Notes: a model not told the origin generated them from the letters alone. Numbered from the stretch's first letter, positions 1 to 10,441 are shown. The stretch is 64,000 nucleotides of DNA from Planctomycetaceae bacterium (GCA_021372005.1 JAJFVC010000026.1:1-64000), one strand, 5' to 3'. Numbers and translations: made by a program.

Positions 1-1738
<1,738 letters not shown>

Positions 1739-1975
1739 ATGAATCAAACGCTCCATTGTTCGAGCCGATTCATGCGATCCACGCTCTTCGAACCAACCCC
1801 GACCCTCGCCCGCTTCCGATCGATTGCCACAAGGACAATCCACCTTCCACAGCTCGCGCCGCGATCAGTCCGAGTAACGAATATGCTCTAAGTGCCCTTG
1901 GAGCCACATCGATTTGCACGTTGCAAACCCATGTGGTTCACAAATTAAGATGCCACTTCATTACCACAACCAAAT

Positions 1976-1986
1976 TGTCAAAGAGC
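1976..1986 (-). promoter_or_regulatory. boxA-like antitermination site in the rRNA leader
   Basis: The minus strand reads GCTCTTTGACA, close to the bacterial rRNA boxA consensus (TGCTCTTTAACA). It lies about 30-40 nt downstream of the proximal promoter and about 240 nt before mature 23S rRNA, the expected place for Nus-dependent antitermination. Function is inferred. Confidence 0.55.
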
Positions 1987-2023
1987 TTACTGCCAGCACG
2001 TAGCACGCACTGGAGAAACCACC

Positions 2024-2052
2024 ACTTTAACAGCCGGCTCAAAGTGTGTCAA
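2024..2052 (-). promoter_or_regulatory. proximal promoter of the 23S rRNA gene
   Basis: The minus strand has a perfect TTGACA -35 box (2047-2052), a 17-nt spacer and TAAAGT as -10 (2024-2029). Predicted transcription starts near 2017, leaving a leader of about 280 nt before 23S. Confidence 0.65.
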
Positions 2053-2163
2053 CACCCTTTGAGGCTTTCACCGAAAGATTTTTTTCCGGCTGCTTTTGGC
2101 GAAGAATCAACTCGCTCAAAAAAGCGTTGTCGGCCTCGTGCCAACCGTCGCAATGGTGTCTGG

Positions 2164-2191
2164 ATTATATCGGCTCTGGGCCGGTTGACAA
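2164..2191 (-). promoter_or_regulatory. distal promoter of the 23S rRNA gene
   Basis: The minus strand shows TTGTCA (2186-2191), a 16-nt spacer and a perfect TATAAT (2164-2169). An A/T-rich tract lies just upstream at about 2200-2225, where an UP element would be expected. With the proximal promoter it forms a tandem pair. Confidence 0.65.
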
Positions 2192-2453
2192 CCCACCCCA
2201 AAAAAATCTTTTTCTCACCCAAGAAAAAACGTCATAACTTCTTGTCGTAACACCGCTTGCAGACCTCGCACTTCGCAAAATGTTTTTCCGATGCGCCGTT
2301 TTTTTCAAAAAAGCGACTGCCTTTTTCTCCTGCCTGCTGGTGGTTTTTCTTTTTCTTTTTGAAAAAAGAACCTCCACACAACTACGCATTTCTTTCGCTG
2401 CCGCAAAAGAATTTTGGGGAGCAATTTGCGAGCTCAACGAGACCTAAAAACGA

Positions 2454-3464
2454 TCAGGACAATTCGATTCGCCGGCCTTGTTCGTGGCTGTGCCGGGCGG
2501 CCTGCACGATGCAAATCGCGCTGTACGCATCTTCCAGATCGCAGGTCTGCCGGACCAGGCTCGTCACCGCGCGATAAAAATGCGTCAAAAGCTGCTCGCC
2601 CACCGGACGCTCGCTTTCGAGCGACTCTTGATGGCGGCCCAATTCGTCGAACCACACCAACGTCGACGGCAAATCCACGAACGCGATGCCCCGCTGACAT
2701 GACACCTGGAGCGCCGGCAGCGGTCGATAGTTGATCGCCTCCTGCCAACCCGGCGGCACATAGCGTCCGCAACTGATCTGGGCGATGGAGCCCAGGCCCG
2801 GCGCGCCGCGCGGCGAAAAATCAAGACTCAGCATGTGATAGTCTTCCGTGCCGGCCGTGTCGTCGACCCGGTGAATCACGCCGGTCACGCCGCTCGGCGG
2901 CAGATCGACCACGTAACGGCACCAGTCGACCTGCTCGATCAAATAACGAAACGCGATATGCGCCGAACTGCGTCCCGCACCTCCGCCGCCCGGGTCGGCC
3001 ACCGATCGCTGATGACAAAACAACAGCCGCGGCGCACCCAACTGACTGGCGATCAGTTCTTTCAACCGAATGGTGGCCGAGGCCTGACGCCTCGCGAACT
3101 CTGCGACGAACGCGATGCCCGCCTCCTCGACGCGCCGGCGAATTTGCAACGCCTGATCGGCTGGCAAATCCAATCCCGCCGCACAATACACCGCCTTGCC
3201 CGACTCGCACGCCGCCAGGATCGGTAGCGCGCCGTACCACTGCGGCGAGAGCAACAGCACGGCATCAATGTCTTCACGCCGCGTCAGCACGTGGTAGCCG
3301 TCAACCGCTTCGGCATGCAACTCAGCAGCAACCTGTTCGGCCCGATGATGGACCTGGTCGCAAATCGCCCGAACCTCGAAGCGATCGGCCAACGCCCGAA
3401 GCGCCGCGGCATAGCGCGTCTGCCAAACGTCTCCCAGTCCGATCAGGCCCACGCGGAGTCTCAT
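2454..3464 (-). CDS. Gfo/Idh/MocA family oxidoreductase
   Basis: A 336-residue protein opening with the Rossmann motif VGLIGLGDVW, typical of NAD(P)-dependent Gfo/Idh/MocA sugar or cyclitol dehydrogenases. An N-terminal dinucleotide-binding half is followed by an alpha/beta C-terminal half. The usual EKP motif is replaced by ESGKAVYCAAG, where A/G occupy the Lys-Pro region, so the catalytic Lys of classical members is not obvious. The substrate is unknown. The ATG at 3464 was chosen because the Rossmann fold starts immediately after it; an in-frame upstream start would add 15 atypical residues. It stands alone on the minus strand, upstream of but not co-transcribed with 23S. Confidence 0.8.
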   Translation of the reverse strand: MRLRVGLIGLGDVWQTRYAAALRALADRFEVRAICDQVHHRAEQVAAELHAEAVDGYHVLTRREDIDAVLLLSPQWYGALPILAACESGKAVYCAAGLDLPADQALQIRRRVEEAGIAFVAEFARRQASATIRLKELIASQLGAPRLLFCHQRSVADPGGGGAGRSSAHIAFRYLIEQVDWCRYVVDLPPSGVTGVIHRVDDTAGTEDYHMLSLDFSPRGAPGLGSIAQISCGRYVPPGWQEAINYRPLPALQVSCQRGIAFVDLPSTLVWFDELGRHQESLESERPVGEQLLTHFYRAVTSLVRQTCDLEDAYSAICIVQAARHSHEQGRRIELS

Positions 3465-3918
3465 GAGAGTTTTCGAGTCCTTCTCAAAATTCCAACTACT
3501 AAAGGACAAATGCCGGTCCAGCCCGCTATCTTAATGCCGCCACGTTCGGTTTACCACGGAGCCGTGTGGAACCACACCGCGCAATGCCGCCAACCATAAT
3601 ATCGTGCCGCATACGCTTATCCTATTTGTCCTTTTTTCCTATTTTCACGCCATTCCGAGTAGAAATCACCAAAAAAACCAATTTTGGGGTGAAAGAAAAA
3701 ACTTCCCAAATTACGTAAACAACAAATCGAGCGCGACCCCTACTTGCCATTTCATTCTATCCAGATACACTGGCGAATCCCCGTTTGGGAAAGCAGCCAA
3801 GGCCGGATGCTTTTTTCGTCAGTCCGAAACCCGGACGTTTCGGCGCGCGTCGTGCGACCCGGCTTTCCCGCAAAAGCCCGCCTGATACGAACCCAGTCAG
3901 AATGAAAAGGAGTCATCG
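3465..3918. other. intergenic region between divergent genes
   Basis: About 450 bp without a recognisable gene lies between the divergent oxidoreductase and thioredoxin-like genes. It is A/T-richer than its flanks around 3600-3720. One promoter candidate for the rightward gene is listed separately. No RNA gene or repeat was recognised. Confidence 0.5.
3744..3771 (+). promoter_or_regulatory. candidate promoter for the thioredoxin-like gene
   Basis: TTGCCA (3744-3749), a 16-nt spacer and TACACT (3766-3771) make a plausible sigma70-type promoter about 145 nt before the start codon. Confidence 0.4.
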
Positions 3919-4437
3919 ATGACCCCCATGTTGTTGGCTACCGTTGTGCACATGGCCTTGTTGGCCAACGATGCAGACAGCTACACCGAAGCGCATCGCG
4001 TCACAGTCGAAACCGGCAAACCGATGGTTGTCATGGTCAGCACCGATTGGTGCGCCCCGTGTCAGACGATGAAAAAGGCCATCATTCCGAAGGTCCGCGA
4101 GCACGGTCTGTTGCGGAAAGTAGCCTTCGCCATCGTCAACCCCGACCGCGACGGCGAGTTGGCCAATCAGTTGACCGGCGGCGGTCCGATCCCTCAACTG
4201 GTGATGTTTCGCAAGACGGCCACTGGCTGGCTCCGTGAAAAACTGGTCGGCGGCCAGAGTGTCGAACAGGTTGAGGAGTTTATCACCGAAGGGCTTGCAC
4301 ACGACAAGGCCGCCAAGAAAAACCACGGCAAAGATCCGTCCGAGGAATCCGGCGATCGTCAGACGCCGCCCAGCGCCGAACACGAGTCGAACGACGCCGC
4401 AGTGCTCGAAGACAACGACTCCTCGCAACACGGCTAG
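3919..4437 (+). CDS. thioredoxin-like protein, probably exported
   Basis: A 172-residue protein with a thioredoxin-like domain and a WCAPC redox centre at residues 44-48, preceded by a beta-strand (PMVVMVSTD). The cis-proline region is GGGPIPQLVMF. The first 16 residues are hydrophobic (LLATVVHMALLA) and could be a short signal peptide or anchor, placing it outside the cytoplasm. The last 45 residues are charged, low-complexity and probably disordered. A clear AAAAGGAG ribosome site supports the ATG at 3919. It probably works as a disulfide oxidoreductase on envelope proteins; the partner is unknown. Confidence 0.8.
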   Translation: MTPMLLATVVHMALLANDADSYTEAHRVTVETGKPMVVMVSTDWCAPCQTMKKAIIPKVREHGLLRKVAFAIVNPDRDGELANQLTGGGPIPQLVMFRKTATGWLREKLVGGQSVEQVEEFITEGLAHDKAAKKNHGKDPSEESGDRQTPPSAEHESNDAAVLEDNDSSQHG

Positions 4438-4515
4438 AGGTCGTCGTCCGTTGTTTCGTTGGCGTCAGTCAATCAAAAACCACCCCGGCGGGTGAGTTCT
4501 CAAACCCAACGACCG

Positions 4516-4550
4516 AAGCCCCCACGGTTTTTTGCCAAACGTGGGGGTTT
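4516..4550. terminator. hairpin downstream of the thioredoxin-like gene
   Basis: CCCCCACG (4519-4526) pairs perfectly with CGTGGGGG (4540-4547), extendable to about 11 bp with flanking A-T and G-U pairs. It lies 80 nt after the stop codon at 4437. Only three T residues follow, so it is a weak intrinsic terminator or an mRNA end stabiliser. Confidence 0.4.
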
Positions 4551-4750
4551 GCGCGGAGTTTGCGGGATGCTGAACGATCTTTGACAAAATTCTTGGTCGT
4601 TGGGGTTGCATTTCTCGGCGTTTACGCGAAAATGAGCGATTCGCCGGTTGGCGACGGGAGTTGTTCTGCGCATTCGACCGAGTCCCAAACCCCCAATCGA
4701 ATCGTCCGAAAACAAAGTCTGGGATAGGCCCCAAAGTTTCGAGGATATCC

Positions 4751-5386
4751 ATGGCGTTACAGTTAGCGGTTCAGTCGCGAGAAAGTCAAGGAAAACACGG
4801 CAACCGTCGGCTCCGTCAGTCGGGGCACGTTCCGGGAGTTTTGTATGGGCACGGCCAGCAGAGCGTCCCACTTTCGGTGGAGGCCGAGACGTTGTCGGCG
4901 GCCATCCGACACGGCAGCCGGCTGGTCAACCTGACCGGTGCGGTCAACGAGTCGGCCTTCATCCGCGAGCTTCAGTGGGATACCTGGGGCACGCATATCA
5001 TTCACGTCGATTTCACGCGGATTTCCGAAGACGAAATCGTTGAGGTCCGCGTGCCGGTCGAGCTTCGCGGCGAGGCCCCGGGCGTTCGCGAGGGCGGCGT
5101 CGTGATGCAACACATCCACGAAGTCGAGATCGCCTGCCCGGCCGTGTCGATTCCGGAAAAACTGGCGGTCAACATCAACCATTTGGTATTGAACGGCTCG
5201 ATTTTGCTCGGCAGCCTCGAACTTCCGCAAGGCGCGAAGATTTTGGCCGGCGACCTCGAAGAAGCGGTCGTCGAATGCGTCGTGCCGGTGGAGTTGCCCG
5301 AGGAAGAATCGGGCGAAGCCGCGTCTGGCGAGCCCGAGGTCATTGGAGCCAAGGAGAAGGAGGAAGAAGAGTCGGAGGAGAAATAG
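4751..5386 (+). CDS. rplY: 50S ribosomal protein L25 (general stress protein Ctc type)
   Basis: A 211-residue protein of the long L25/Ctc class: an N-terminal 5S-rRNA-binding domain (residues 1-95; SRESQGKHGNRRLRQSGHVPGVLYG), a C-terminal TL5-like domain, then a Glu-rich tail of about 30 residues. It binds 5S rRNA in the central protuberance of the large subunit. The ATG at 4751 has GAGGA 6-7 nt upstream and gives the canonical start; an in-frame upstream extension of 30 residues has no homology signature. It heads an operon with pth, rpsF, ssb, rplI and trmL. In many bacteria glmU-prs-rplY-pth are adjacent; here prs is 56 kb away. Confidence 0.92.
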   Translation: MALQLAVQSRESQGKHGNRRLRQSGHVPGVLYGHGQQSVPLSVEAETLSAAIRHGSRLVNLTGAVNESAFIRELQWDTWGTHIIHVDFTRISEDEIVEVRVPVELRGEAPGVREGGVVMQHIHEVEIACPAVSIPEKLAVNINHLVLNGSILLGSLELPQGAKILAGDLEEAVVECVVPVELPEEESGEAASGEPEVIGAKEKEEEESEEK

Positions 5387-5541
5387 ATCGCGTGGGACAT
5401 CCCGCGTTGCCGATCTGGTCGCGTGGGTTGACCGTCAGACAAGCGATGCGACAGCCGTCCCGGTTTCGCGGGGAACACGCTCGGGCGGCTGTGGCTGGGT
5501 CTTGCTGAAGATCAAGAAAAGCCGTTTGGGGATGATCGCCG

Positions 5542-6099
5542 ATGAAACTCGTGGTGGGGCTTGGCAATCCGGGCCGACGTTACGAGGGCACTCGGCACAA
5601 CATCGGCTACGCCGTCCTTCGTGAGTTGGCCCGACGATTTGGCACGACCCAACCTTGGGGAAAGTTTCACGGCGAGCTGATCGAAGCCGACGTGGACGGC
5701 CAAAAAGTCCTGTTGCTGAGCCCCACGACCTTCATGAATCGAAGCGGTGCGAGCGTTCAAGAAGCAAAAAGTTTTTACAAGTTGGCCGACGAAAACCTGC
5801 TGGTCGTTTGCGACGACCTGAACCTGCCGGTTGGCAAGTTGCGGTTTCGAGCCGAAGGGTCGTCGGGCGGCCAAAAGGGTCTGGAAGACATCATCAAGCG
5901 ATTGGCGACGGAGGATTTTTCGCGGCTTCGCATCGGCGTGGGCGCGGCGCCGGAAGGTTGGGATTGGGCCAACTACGTGTTGAGCCGATTCACACCGGAG
6001 GAGTCGCCCGTGGCCGAACAAGCCGTGGCGTTGGCCGCCGACGCCGTCGCCGATTGGGTCCGAAAAGACATTGCGTTTTGCATGAATCAATATAATTGA
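5542..6099 (+). CDS. pth: peptidyl-tRNA hydrolase
   Basis: A 185-residue enzyme that hydrolyses the ester between peptide and tRNA, recycling peptidyl-tRNA released from stalled ribosomes. The N-terminal KLVVGLGNPGRRYEGTRHN carries the conserved GLGNPG motif and catalytic His19. The later segments FMNRSG and VCDDLNLPVGKLR hold the conserved Asn and Asp. Length matches the family (about 190). The start is preceded by a GGGGAT-type ribosome site. It lies 155 nt after rplY and 24 nt before rpsF, consistent with one operon. Confidence 0.95.
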   Translation: MKLVVGLGNPGRRYEGTRHNIGYAVLRELARRFGTTQPWGKFHGELIEADVDGQKVLLLSPTTFMNRSGASVQEAKSFYKLADENLLVVCDDLNLPVGKLRFRAEGSSGGQKGLEDIIKRLATEDFSRLRIGVGAAPEGWDWANYVLSRFTPEESPVAEQAVALAADAVADWVRKDIAFCMNQYN

Positions 6100-6123
6100 C
6101 GATCACTTAATAGGAGTCGCACT

Positions 6124-6567
6124 TTGGCCGCGAACGTTTACGAAGGAATGTTCATTCTCGATTCGAACCGTTATGGGCGAGATCCCGAGACCGTGTCGAA
6201 TCAGATTCCCGCAATGGTCGAGAAACTCGGCGGCGAGATGCTCGTCAGCCGGCTTTGGGAGGAGCGCCGCCTGGCCTATCCGATCAAAGGTCAGCGCAAA
6301 GGCACCTACTGGTTGACCTACTTCCGCCTCGGAAGCGAGCAACTCGAAGGTCTGCGACGTCAGTGCCAGATCACCGACGACATCCTTCGCGTGTTGTTTT
6401 TGAAGGTTGATCCGCGGATCGTCGACGCGTTGGTGGCCCATGCCAAGTCCGCGCCGGTCGTGGTCTCCACGTCCGACAGCGAGTCGGCCCCGCATGACGA
6501 CGAGGTGGAAGACACGGCTCCCGTGGTCGACGCCGTGGAAGGCGAAGTCGACGAGGACGACGCCTGA
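6124..6567 (+). CDS. rpsF: 30S ribosomal protein S6
   Basis: A 147-residue S6 protein: residues 1-105 form the ferredoxin-like fold (YEGMFILDSN at the start, ERRLAYPIKGQRKGTYWLTYF in the middle), followed by an acidic tail of about 40 residues rich in Asp, Glu and Val. Translation most likely starts at the TTG at 6124: AGGAG lies 7 nt upstream at 6112-6116, and the sequence after it aligns with the S6 N-terminus. The gene sits between pth and ssb. The usual rpsR (S18) of the rpsF-ssb-rpsR-rplI order is missing here. Confidence 0.93.
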   Translation: MAANVYEGMFILDSNRYGRDPETVSNQIPAMVEKLGGEMLVSRLWEERRLAYPIKGQRKGTYWLTYFRLGSEQLEGLRRQCQITDDILRVLFLKVDPRIVDALVAHAKSAPVVVSTSDSESAPHDDEVEDTAPVVDAVEGEVDEDDA

Positions 6568-6607
6568 GTCGCCCTTTCCTTAGGATTTTTTGAGAGAAAT
6601 CTCCGCC

Positions 6608-7090
6608 ATGGCCAGTTTCAACCGCGTCATCTTGGTCGGCAATCTCACACGAGATCCGGAGCTGCGCTATTTGGCCAGCGGCACGGCGGTGACCGACATC
6701 GGTCTGGCCGTCAGCGACCGTCGCAAGAGCGCCAACGGCGAATGGATCGAAGAGACCACGTTCGTCGACGTGACCCTTTGGGGCCGGACGGCCGAGGTGG
6801 TCAGCGAATACCTGAGCAAGGGCTCCCCCGTGCTGATTGAAGGCCGCCTGAAGCTCGACAGTTGGGAGACGCAGGACGGCCAAAAACGTTCCAAATTGAA
6901 GGTGGTCGGCGAGCGGATGCAGATGCTTGGCGGCAAAGGCCAAGGCGGCGGCTCGGAGGGCGGCGGCTCTCGGCCTGCGGCTCGACCGGCGGCCCGAAAC
7001 AACAACGCCTACAGCCAGGCCGCTCCGTCGGACGAAGTTTTTGACGCCCCACCGGCCGAGCCCGCCGGCGGCGATGACATTCCTTTTTAG
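6608..7090 (+). CDS. ssb: single-stranded DNA-binding protein
   Basis: A 160-residue SSB. The OB-fold spans residues 1-108 ([20 protein letters not shown], then [21 protein letters not shown]). A flexible Gly/Ala/Pro/Asn linker follows. The protein ends in GGDDIPF, the acidic tip that recruits repair and replication proteins. The ATG at 6608 is used because it matches the family N-terminus; a TTG at 6590 in the same frame would add six residues. It is located between rpsF and rplI, as in many bacterial operons. Confidence 0.95.
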   Translation: MASFNRVILVGNLTRDPELRYLASGTAVTDIGLAVSDRRKSANGEWIEETTFVDVTLWGRTAEVVSEYLSKGSPVLIEGRLKLDSWETQDGQKRSKLKVVGERMQMLGGKGQGGGSEGGGSRPAARPAARNNNAYSQAAPSDEVFDAPPAEPAGGDDIPF

Positions 7091-7120
7091 CAAATCGAAA
7101 AAGCATAATTGGATTTACCG

Positions 7121-7666
7121 ATGGCCAACATCAAGTCGAAAAAACAATCCGTTCCGCATCGCAACAAACGGCTGCCCAAGGGCCCGCACGGCGTCGAACT
7201 GCTGCTCGTGCAGACGGTCGAGCATCTCGGCAAACAAGGCGAGGTCGTCCAAGTTCGGCCCGGCTATGCTAACAACTATCTGATCCCCCAAGGCTTGGCC
7301 ACCTTGGCCACCGACCACCACAAACGGATGGTCGAGAAACATCGGGCCCAATTGGAGGCGATCGAGCGGGCGCGGCTCAGCAGTCTGCAAGCCCTGGCCG
7401 CCGACTTGGCCAAGCAAAGCGTCACGATCGAGGCCAACGCCAACGACGAAGGCCACCTGTACGGCTCGGTCGGCGCGGTCGAAGTGGCCAACGCCCTGAA
7501 GAAGGCCAATTTCCACATCGCCACCGATCAGGTCCGGCTGAAGGGTCCGCTCAAGGAGCTCGGCCTCTACACGATCGAAGTCCACTTGGGCCACGAGATC
7601 AACGCCGAAGTGAAAGTTTGGGTCGTCCCCTCGGTCGCCGAAGAAGGCGCGGCCGGCGCTCCCTGA
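7121..7666 (+). CDS. rplI: 50S ribosomal protein L9 with basic N-terminal extension
   Basis: A 181-residue protein. Canonical L9 begins only at about residue 25 (VELLLVQTVEHLGKQGEVV, then RPGYANNYLIPQGLA), so the first 24 residues are a Lys/Arg-rich extension. A long connecting helix and the C-terminal rRNA-binding domain follow (residues 85-175). L9 bridges the ribosome surface and limits frameshifting. The ATG at 7121 is preferred over the in-frame TTG at 7109. It is 30 nt after ssb and 16 nt before trmL. Confidence 0.93.
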   Translation: MANIKSKKQSVPHRNKRLPKGPHGVELLLVQTVEHLGKQGEVVQVRPGYANNYLIPQGLATLATDHHKRMVEKHRAQLEAIERARLSSLQALAADLAKQSVTIEANANDEGHLYGSVGAVEVANALKKANFHIATDQVRLKGPLKELGLYTIEVHLGHEINAEVKVWVVPSVAEEGAAGAP

Positions 7667-7682
7667 TTGCGGTCATTTTTCG

Positions 7683-8141
7683 TTGTTCCACATCGTTCTT
7701 CATCAGCCGGAGATTCCCGAGAACGCCGGCAACATCGGACGCACCTGCGCGGCCCTTGGCGCCAAGCTCTGGCTCGTGCGTCCCTTGGGGTTTCGGCTCG
7801 ACGATCGGCATCTGCGCCGCGCCGGGCTCGACTATTGGCAACATCTCCATTGGGAAGCCGTGGACGATTGGGCTGCCCTGACAAAAGGTTTGCCCGGTTG
7901 CCGACCGTGGTTTTTCACCAAACGAGCGGAAAAACTCTACACCGACGCCGCTTTTTCCGCGGAGGACGTTTTGGTGTTCGGCAGCGAGTCGCAAGGATTG
8001 CCGATGTCTCTATTGGCCGCCGAGCCCAAACGCAGCCTTCGCATTCCGATGCGCCCCGAGGCGCGGAGCTTGAACCTGGCGGTCAGCGTGGGCATCGCCG
8101 CCTACGAAGTTTTGCGTCAAATCGGCGGCCCGCCCGCGTGA
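7683..8141 (+). CDS. trmL: tRNA (cytidine/uridine-34 2'-O-)-methyltransferase, SPOUT family
   Basis: A 152-residue SPOUT methyltransferase that methylates the wobble ribose of certain tRNA-Leu species. All three SpoU motifs are visible: NAGNIGRTCAALG (residues 14-26), FGSESQGLP (99-107) and IPMRPEARSLNLAVSVGIA (121-139), the last two building the SAM-binding trefoil knot. The size fits TrmL, which lacks extra RNA-binding domains. The start is a TTG at 7683 with no clear ribosome site, 16 nt after rplI, so translational coupling is likely. It is the last gene of the rplY operon. Confidence 0.9.
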   Translation: MFHIVLHQPEIPENAGNIGRTCAALGAKLWLVRPLGFRLDDRHLRRAGLDYWQHLHWEAVDDWAALTKGLPGCRPWFFTKRAEKLYTDAAFSAEDVLVFGSESQGLPMSLLAAEPKRSLRIPMRPEARSLNLAVSVGIAAYEVLRQIGGPPA

Positions 8142-8154
8142 TGCCCGAATTCCC

Positions 8155-8183
8155 TTGCTCTCCGGACGGCGAAGTGGTACATT
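8155..8183 (+). promoter_or_regulatory. candidate promoter for the Tyr/Pro-rich exported protein
   Basis: TTGCTC (8155-8160), a 17-nt spacer and TACATT (8178-8183) lie 53 nt upstream of the start codon at 8236. Confidence 0.5.
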
Positions 8184-8235
8184 CCCTGTGTTTTATGGCT
8201 TCAACCTAAACCTCCCAACATTCGGAGCCGCCGCG

Positions 8236-8658
8236 ATGTTGATTCAAACGCGTTGGAAAACCACATGCCTGCTAGCAGCGATTTTAATGGTGAGCGTCGC
8301 GTTGCCGATTCCGGCCGAGGCGGGCCATCGAGCGGTTCCGGCGTTCGTCTACGCCCCCGGCTACGCAGCCTATCCGTCGTACGCCTATGTGCCGCGTCGG
8401 GCGTATCGTGCGGCGCGATACAGTTATCCGGCGATCGTGCCGTCGGCGGTTTACGTGCCGGGCCAGATCTACGGCTATCCGTACTACGGCTACGCGAATC
8501 CCGGCTATCTGCATCAACAGTCCGCCAATCCGCAGCCGCAAGTGGCCACTCCGCAACCGACGCCGTCCGACAGTCCCAGCGTGCCAACCTTAGCGCCGGA
8601 ACAGATCCCCTCGCCGCCGAACGAATCGGAACCATTGACGCCCACACCGGCGCAATAG
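8236..8658 (+). CDS. exported Tyr/Pro-rich protein of unknown function
   Basis: A 140-residue protein with a clear signal peptide (MLIQTRWKTTCLLAAILMVS, cleavage after ALPIPAEA at about residue 29). The mature part begins with a Tyr/Ala/Pro/Arg-rich stretch with many YAPGYAAYPSYAY-like repeats. It ends in a Pro/Ser/Thr/Gln-rich tail, typical of extracytoplasmic low-complexity proteins in planctomycetes. No enzymatic domain is visible. A promoter candidate lies at 8155-8183, so it is probably transcribed separately from the rplY operon. Cell-surface location is inferred. Confidence 0.7.
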   Translation: MLIQTRWKTTCLLAAILMVSVALPIPAEAGHRAVPAFVYAPGYAAYPSYAYVPRRAYRAARYSYPAIVPSAVYVPGQIYGYPYYGYANPGYLHQQSANPQPQVATPQPTPSDSPSVPTLAPEQIPSPPNESEPLTPTPAQ

Positions 8659-8738
8659 TCAACGACGTTGAATTGTGACCAGAAAATCGTGTCCCAAGAA
8701 GTTTTTTTGCCCCCCTCCGAAAACTTCGACCCGGTCTC

Positions 8739-8766
8739 TCGACAACGGCAGCGGTTATGGTAGAAT
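8739..8766 (+). promoter_or_regulatory. promoter of the initiator tRNA gene
   Basis: TCGACA (8739-8744), a 16-nt spacer and TAGAAT (8761-8766), with the tRNA starting 12 nt later at 8779. Confidence 0.6.
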
Positions 8767-8778
8767 AAGAGAATATGA

Positions 8779-8852
<74 letters not shown>

Positions 8853-8868
8853 CTTGTTGACTTCGTAA

Positions 8869-8889
8869 GAGACGGCAACCATCCGTCTC
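8869..8889 (+). terminator. hairpin after the tRNA gene
   Basis: GAGACGG pairs with CCGTCTC across a 7-nt loop, 17 nt after the tRNA end. The T tract is poor (CTTTGG), so termination is only suggested. Confidence 0.35.
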
Positions 8890-9148
8890 CTTTGGCAAAA
8901 GCTCTTGCCCGGCAAGGGTCTTTATTGTTTCTTGCATTTCTTGGCCAACCCTTCCCACCGGGTACGACGTCACTTTTGACGTCACACTCTTCACAAAACG
9001 CCCTGCAAACCTGGGTGGCCGAGTGGACGACGCCGATGTAGTGCTCAACGACGACGTGCAATTGCACGGTCTTTGGTTGAGCTTGGAATATCGCCGATGA
9101 GCCGCTTGGCCCGCATGTTTTGACCGCCGTCGGAACTTCGTCAGAAAA

Positions 9149-10072
9149 TCAAGAACGTCGGTTTCGCCAATCGACGCCCGACATCCGAGCCAGCGCCAGC
9201 TCCAACGCTTGCGTTCCGTCGCGGCCGTGTCCCTGGGCCTGAACCGCCATGTACAATTGATGGGCCAACGCCAATCCCGGCAGGCAAAGCCCCAGCCGTT
9301 GCGCCTCGTTCAACGCGATGCCCATGTCTTTGACGAAATGCTCGACGAAGAAACCGGGCTCAAACCGATTGGCGATGATCCTCGGCCCCAGATTCGACAG
9401 CGACCAACTGCCCGCCGCACCTGACACGACTGATTTCAGAACCGTCGGCAGATCCAATCCTGAGCGGTATCCGTACAAAAGCGCCTCGCAAAGGCCGATC
9501 ATGTTGCCGGCGATCAAGATTTGATTGACCAGTTTGGCGTGTTGGCCCGCGCCCGGCCCGCCCTGATGAACGATCGTCGTGCCCATCGCCCGCCAACATG
9601 GTTGCAGCGCATCCATCGCCGCACGATCGCCGCCGATCATGATCGAAAGTTTCGCCTCGCGTGCGCCGACGTCGCCGCCGGACACCGGCGCATCCAGACT
9701 CGCAACGCCCTGACGAGCCGCCGCCTCGGCAATTTCGACTGCCAAACTGGGCCGACTGGTGGTCATGTCGACAACGATCATATCAGGTCGCGAGCCGGCC
9801 AACACGCCATCGGGTCCGAGCATCACCGAACGCACGTCGTCCGGATAGCCCACGATCGAAAACACCACATCGCTTTGCTCGGCGGCTCGTTTGGGCGAAT
9901 CGACCCATCGGGCGCCGCGGGCCAGCAGCGTCGCAGCCTTCGATCGCGTGCGATTGTGCACCGAGACCTCGAACCCCGCCGAGATCAGATGCCCGCACAT
10001 GCTCGCCCCCATCACCCCGACGCCGATCCAGCCAAGGCGAGTTTTTCCAGGAACCACGCAATCTGTTTTCAT
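9149..10072 (-). CDS. NAD(P)-dependent 3-hydroxyisobutyrate dehydrogenase-like protein
   Basis: A 307-residue beta-hydroxyacid dehydrogenase. The N-terminal Rossmann motif GVGVMG is at residues 17-22 and the substrate motif [11 protein letters not shown] at 127-137. The catalytic Lys180 lies in [11 protein letters not shown] with the conserved KxxN asparagine, followed by an all-helical C-terminal domain. Family members reduce or oxidise 3-hydroxyisobutyrate, tartronate semialdehyde or succinic semialdehyde; the substrate cannot be told from sequence. GGAG lies 7 nt upstream of the ATG. It is monocistronic on the minus strand, divergent from the polyamine-synthase-like gene. Confidence 0.88.
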   Translation of the reverse strand: MKTDCVVPGKTRLGWIGVGVMGASMCGHLISAGFEVSVHNRTRSKAATLLARGARWVDSPKRAAEQSDVVFSIVGYPDDVRSVMLGPDGVLAGSRPDMIVVDMTTSRPSLAVEIAEAAARQGVASLDAPVSGGDVGAREAKLSIMIGGDRAAMDALQPCWRAMGTTIVHQGGPGAGQHAKLVNQILIAGNMIGLCEALLYGYRSGLDLPTVLKSVVSGAAGSWSLSNLGPRIIANRFEPGFFVEHFVKDMGIALNEAQRLGLCLPGLALAHQLYMAVQAQGHGRDGTQALELALARMSGVDWRNRRS

Positions 10073-10441
10073 GCCGATTCTCCGTTTTTTCCGCCCGTCT
10101 CGTGCAAAACGCGTCGGTCATCGCGGTCTTGACGCCGCCTATCACCGCGTTTATCCTCTCGAAGGGCGAGGACCACCCTACCAGGATGTCGCCCACCAGC
10201 CGCAATCACTATCGCGTCAAACCCACAATCTTGGGGGGCGGCGACGCTCAAAAACATCGTTCTGCAATGGAAATTCCGATGATGATCGGACGGCCGATGG
10301 AAATCAAGAGTGATGCACGTGGCGGCGAAGGGTCCTCTCCACAAAGAACCGACTCGCTTCCCACCGCCCTCGGCGTCACGGGCCGCCACAAGGACTTGTC
10401 AACTGGGATCTTTTAACCGCGTGGATCGCTTGCGATTGCCG
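10073..10441. other. divergent intergenic region
   Basis: About 370 bp lie between the 3-hydroxyisobutyrate dehydrogenase-like gene (minus) and the spermidine-synthase-like gene (plus). A rightward promoter candidate is at 10129-10157. Open frames crossing this stretch have no homology signature. Nothing else was recognised. Confidence 0.45.
10129..10157 (+). promoter_or_regulatory. candidate promoter for the spermidine-synthase-like operon
   Basis: TTGACG (10129-10134), a 17-nt spacer and TATCCT (10152-10157). It would give a leader of about 280 nt before the start at 10442. Confidence 0.35.

Larger units (their letters stand above)
1739..2453 (-). other. 23S rRNA leader and upstream control region
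   Basis: About 0.7 kb without a convincing protein gene lies between the 23S 5' end and the next gene. It holds two sigma70-type promoters pointing at the rRNA, a boxA-like site and, upstream of the distal promoter, strongly A/T-rich tracts that could act as UP elements. No 16S gene or tRNA was recognised here. Short open frames in this region look like chance frames. Confidence 0.7.

Noticed and set aside
1739-2453. A 16S rRNA gene or spacer tRNA upstream of 23S
   Set aside because: The region is only 0.7 kb and contains no 16S or tRNA-like sequence.
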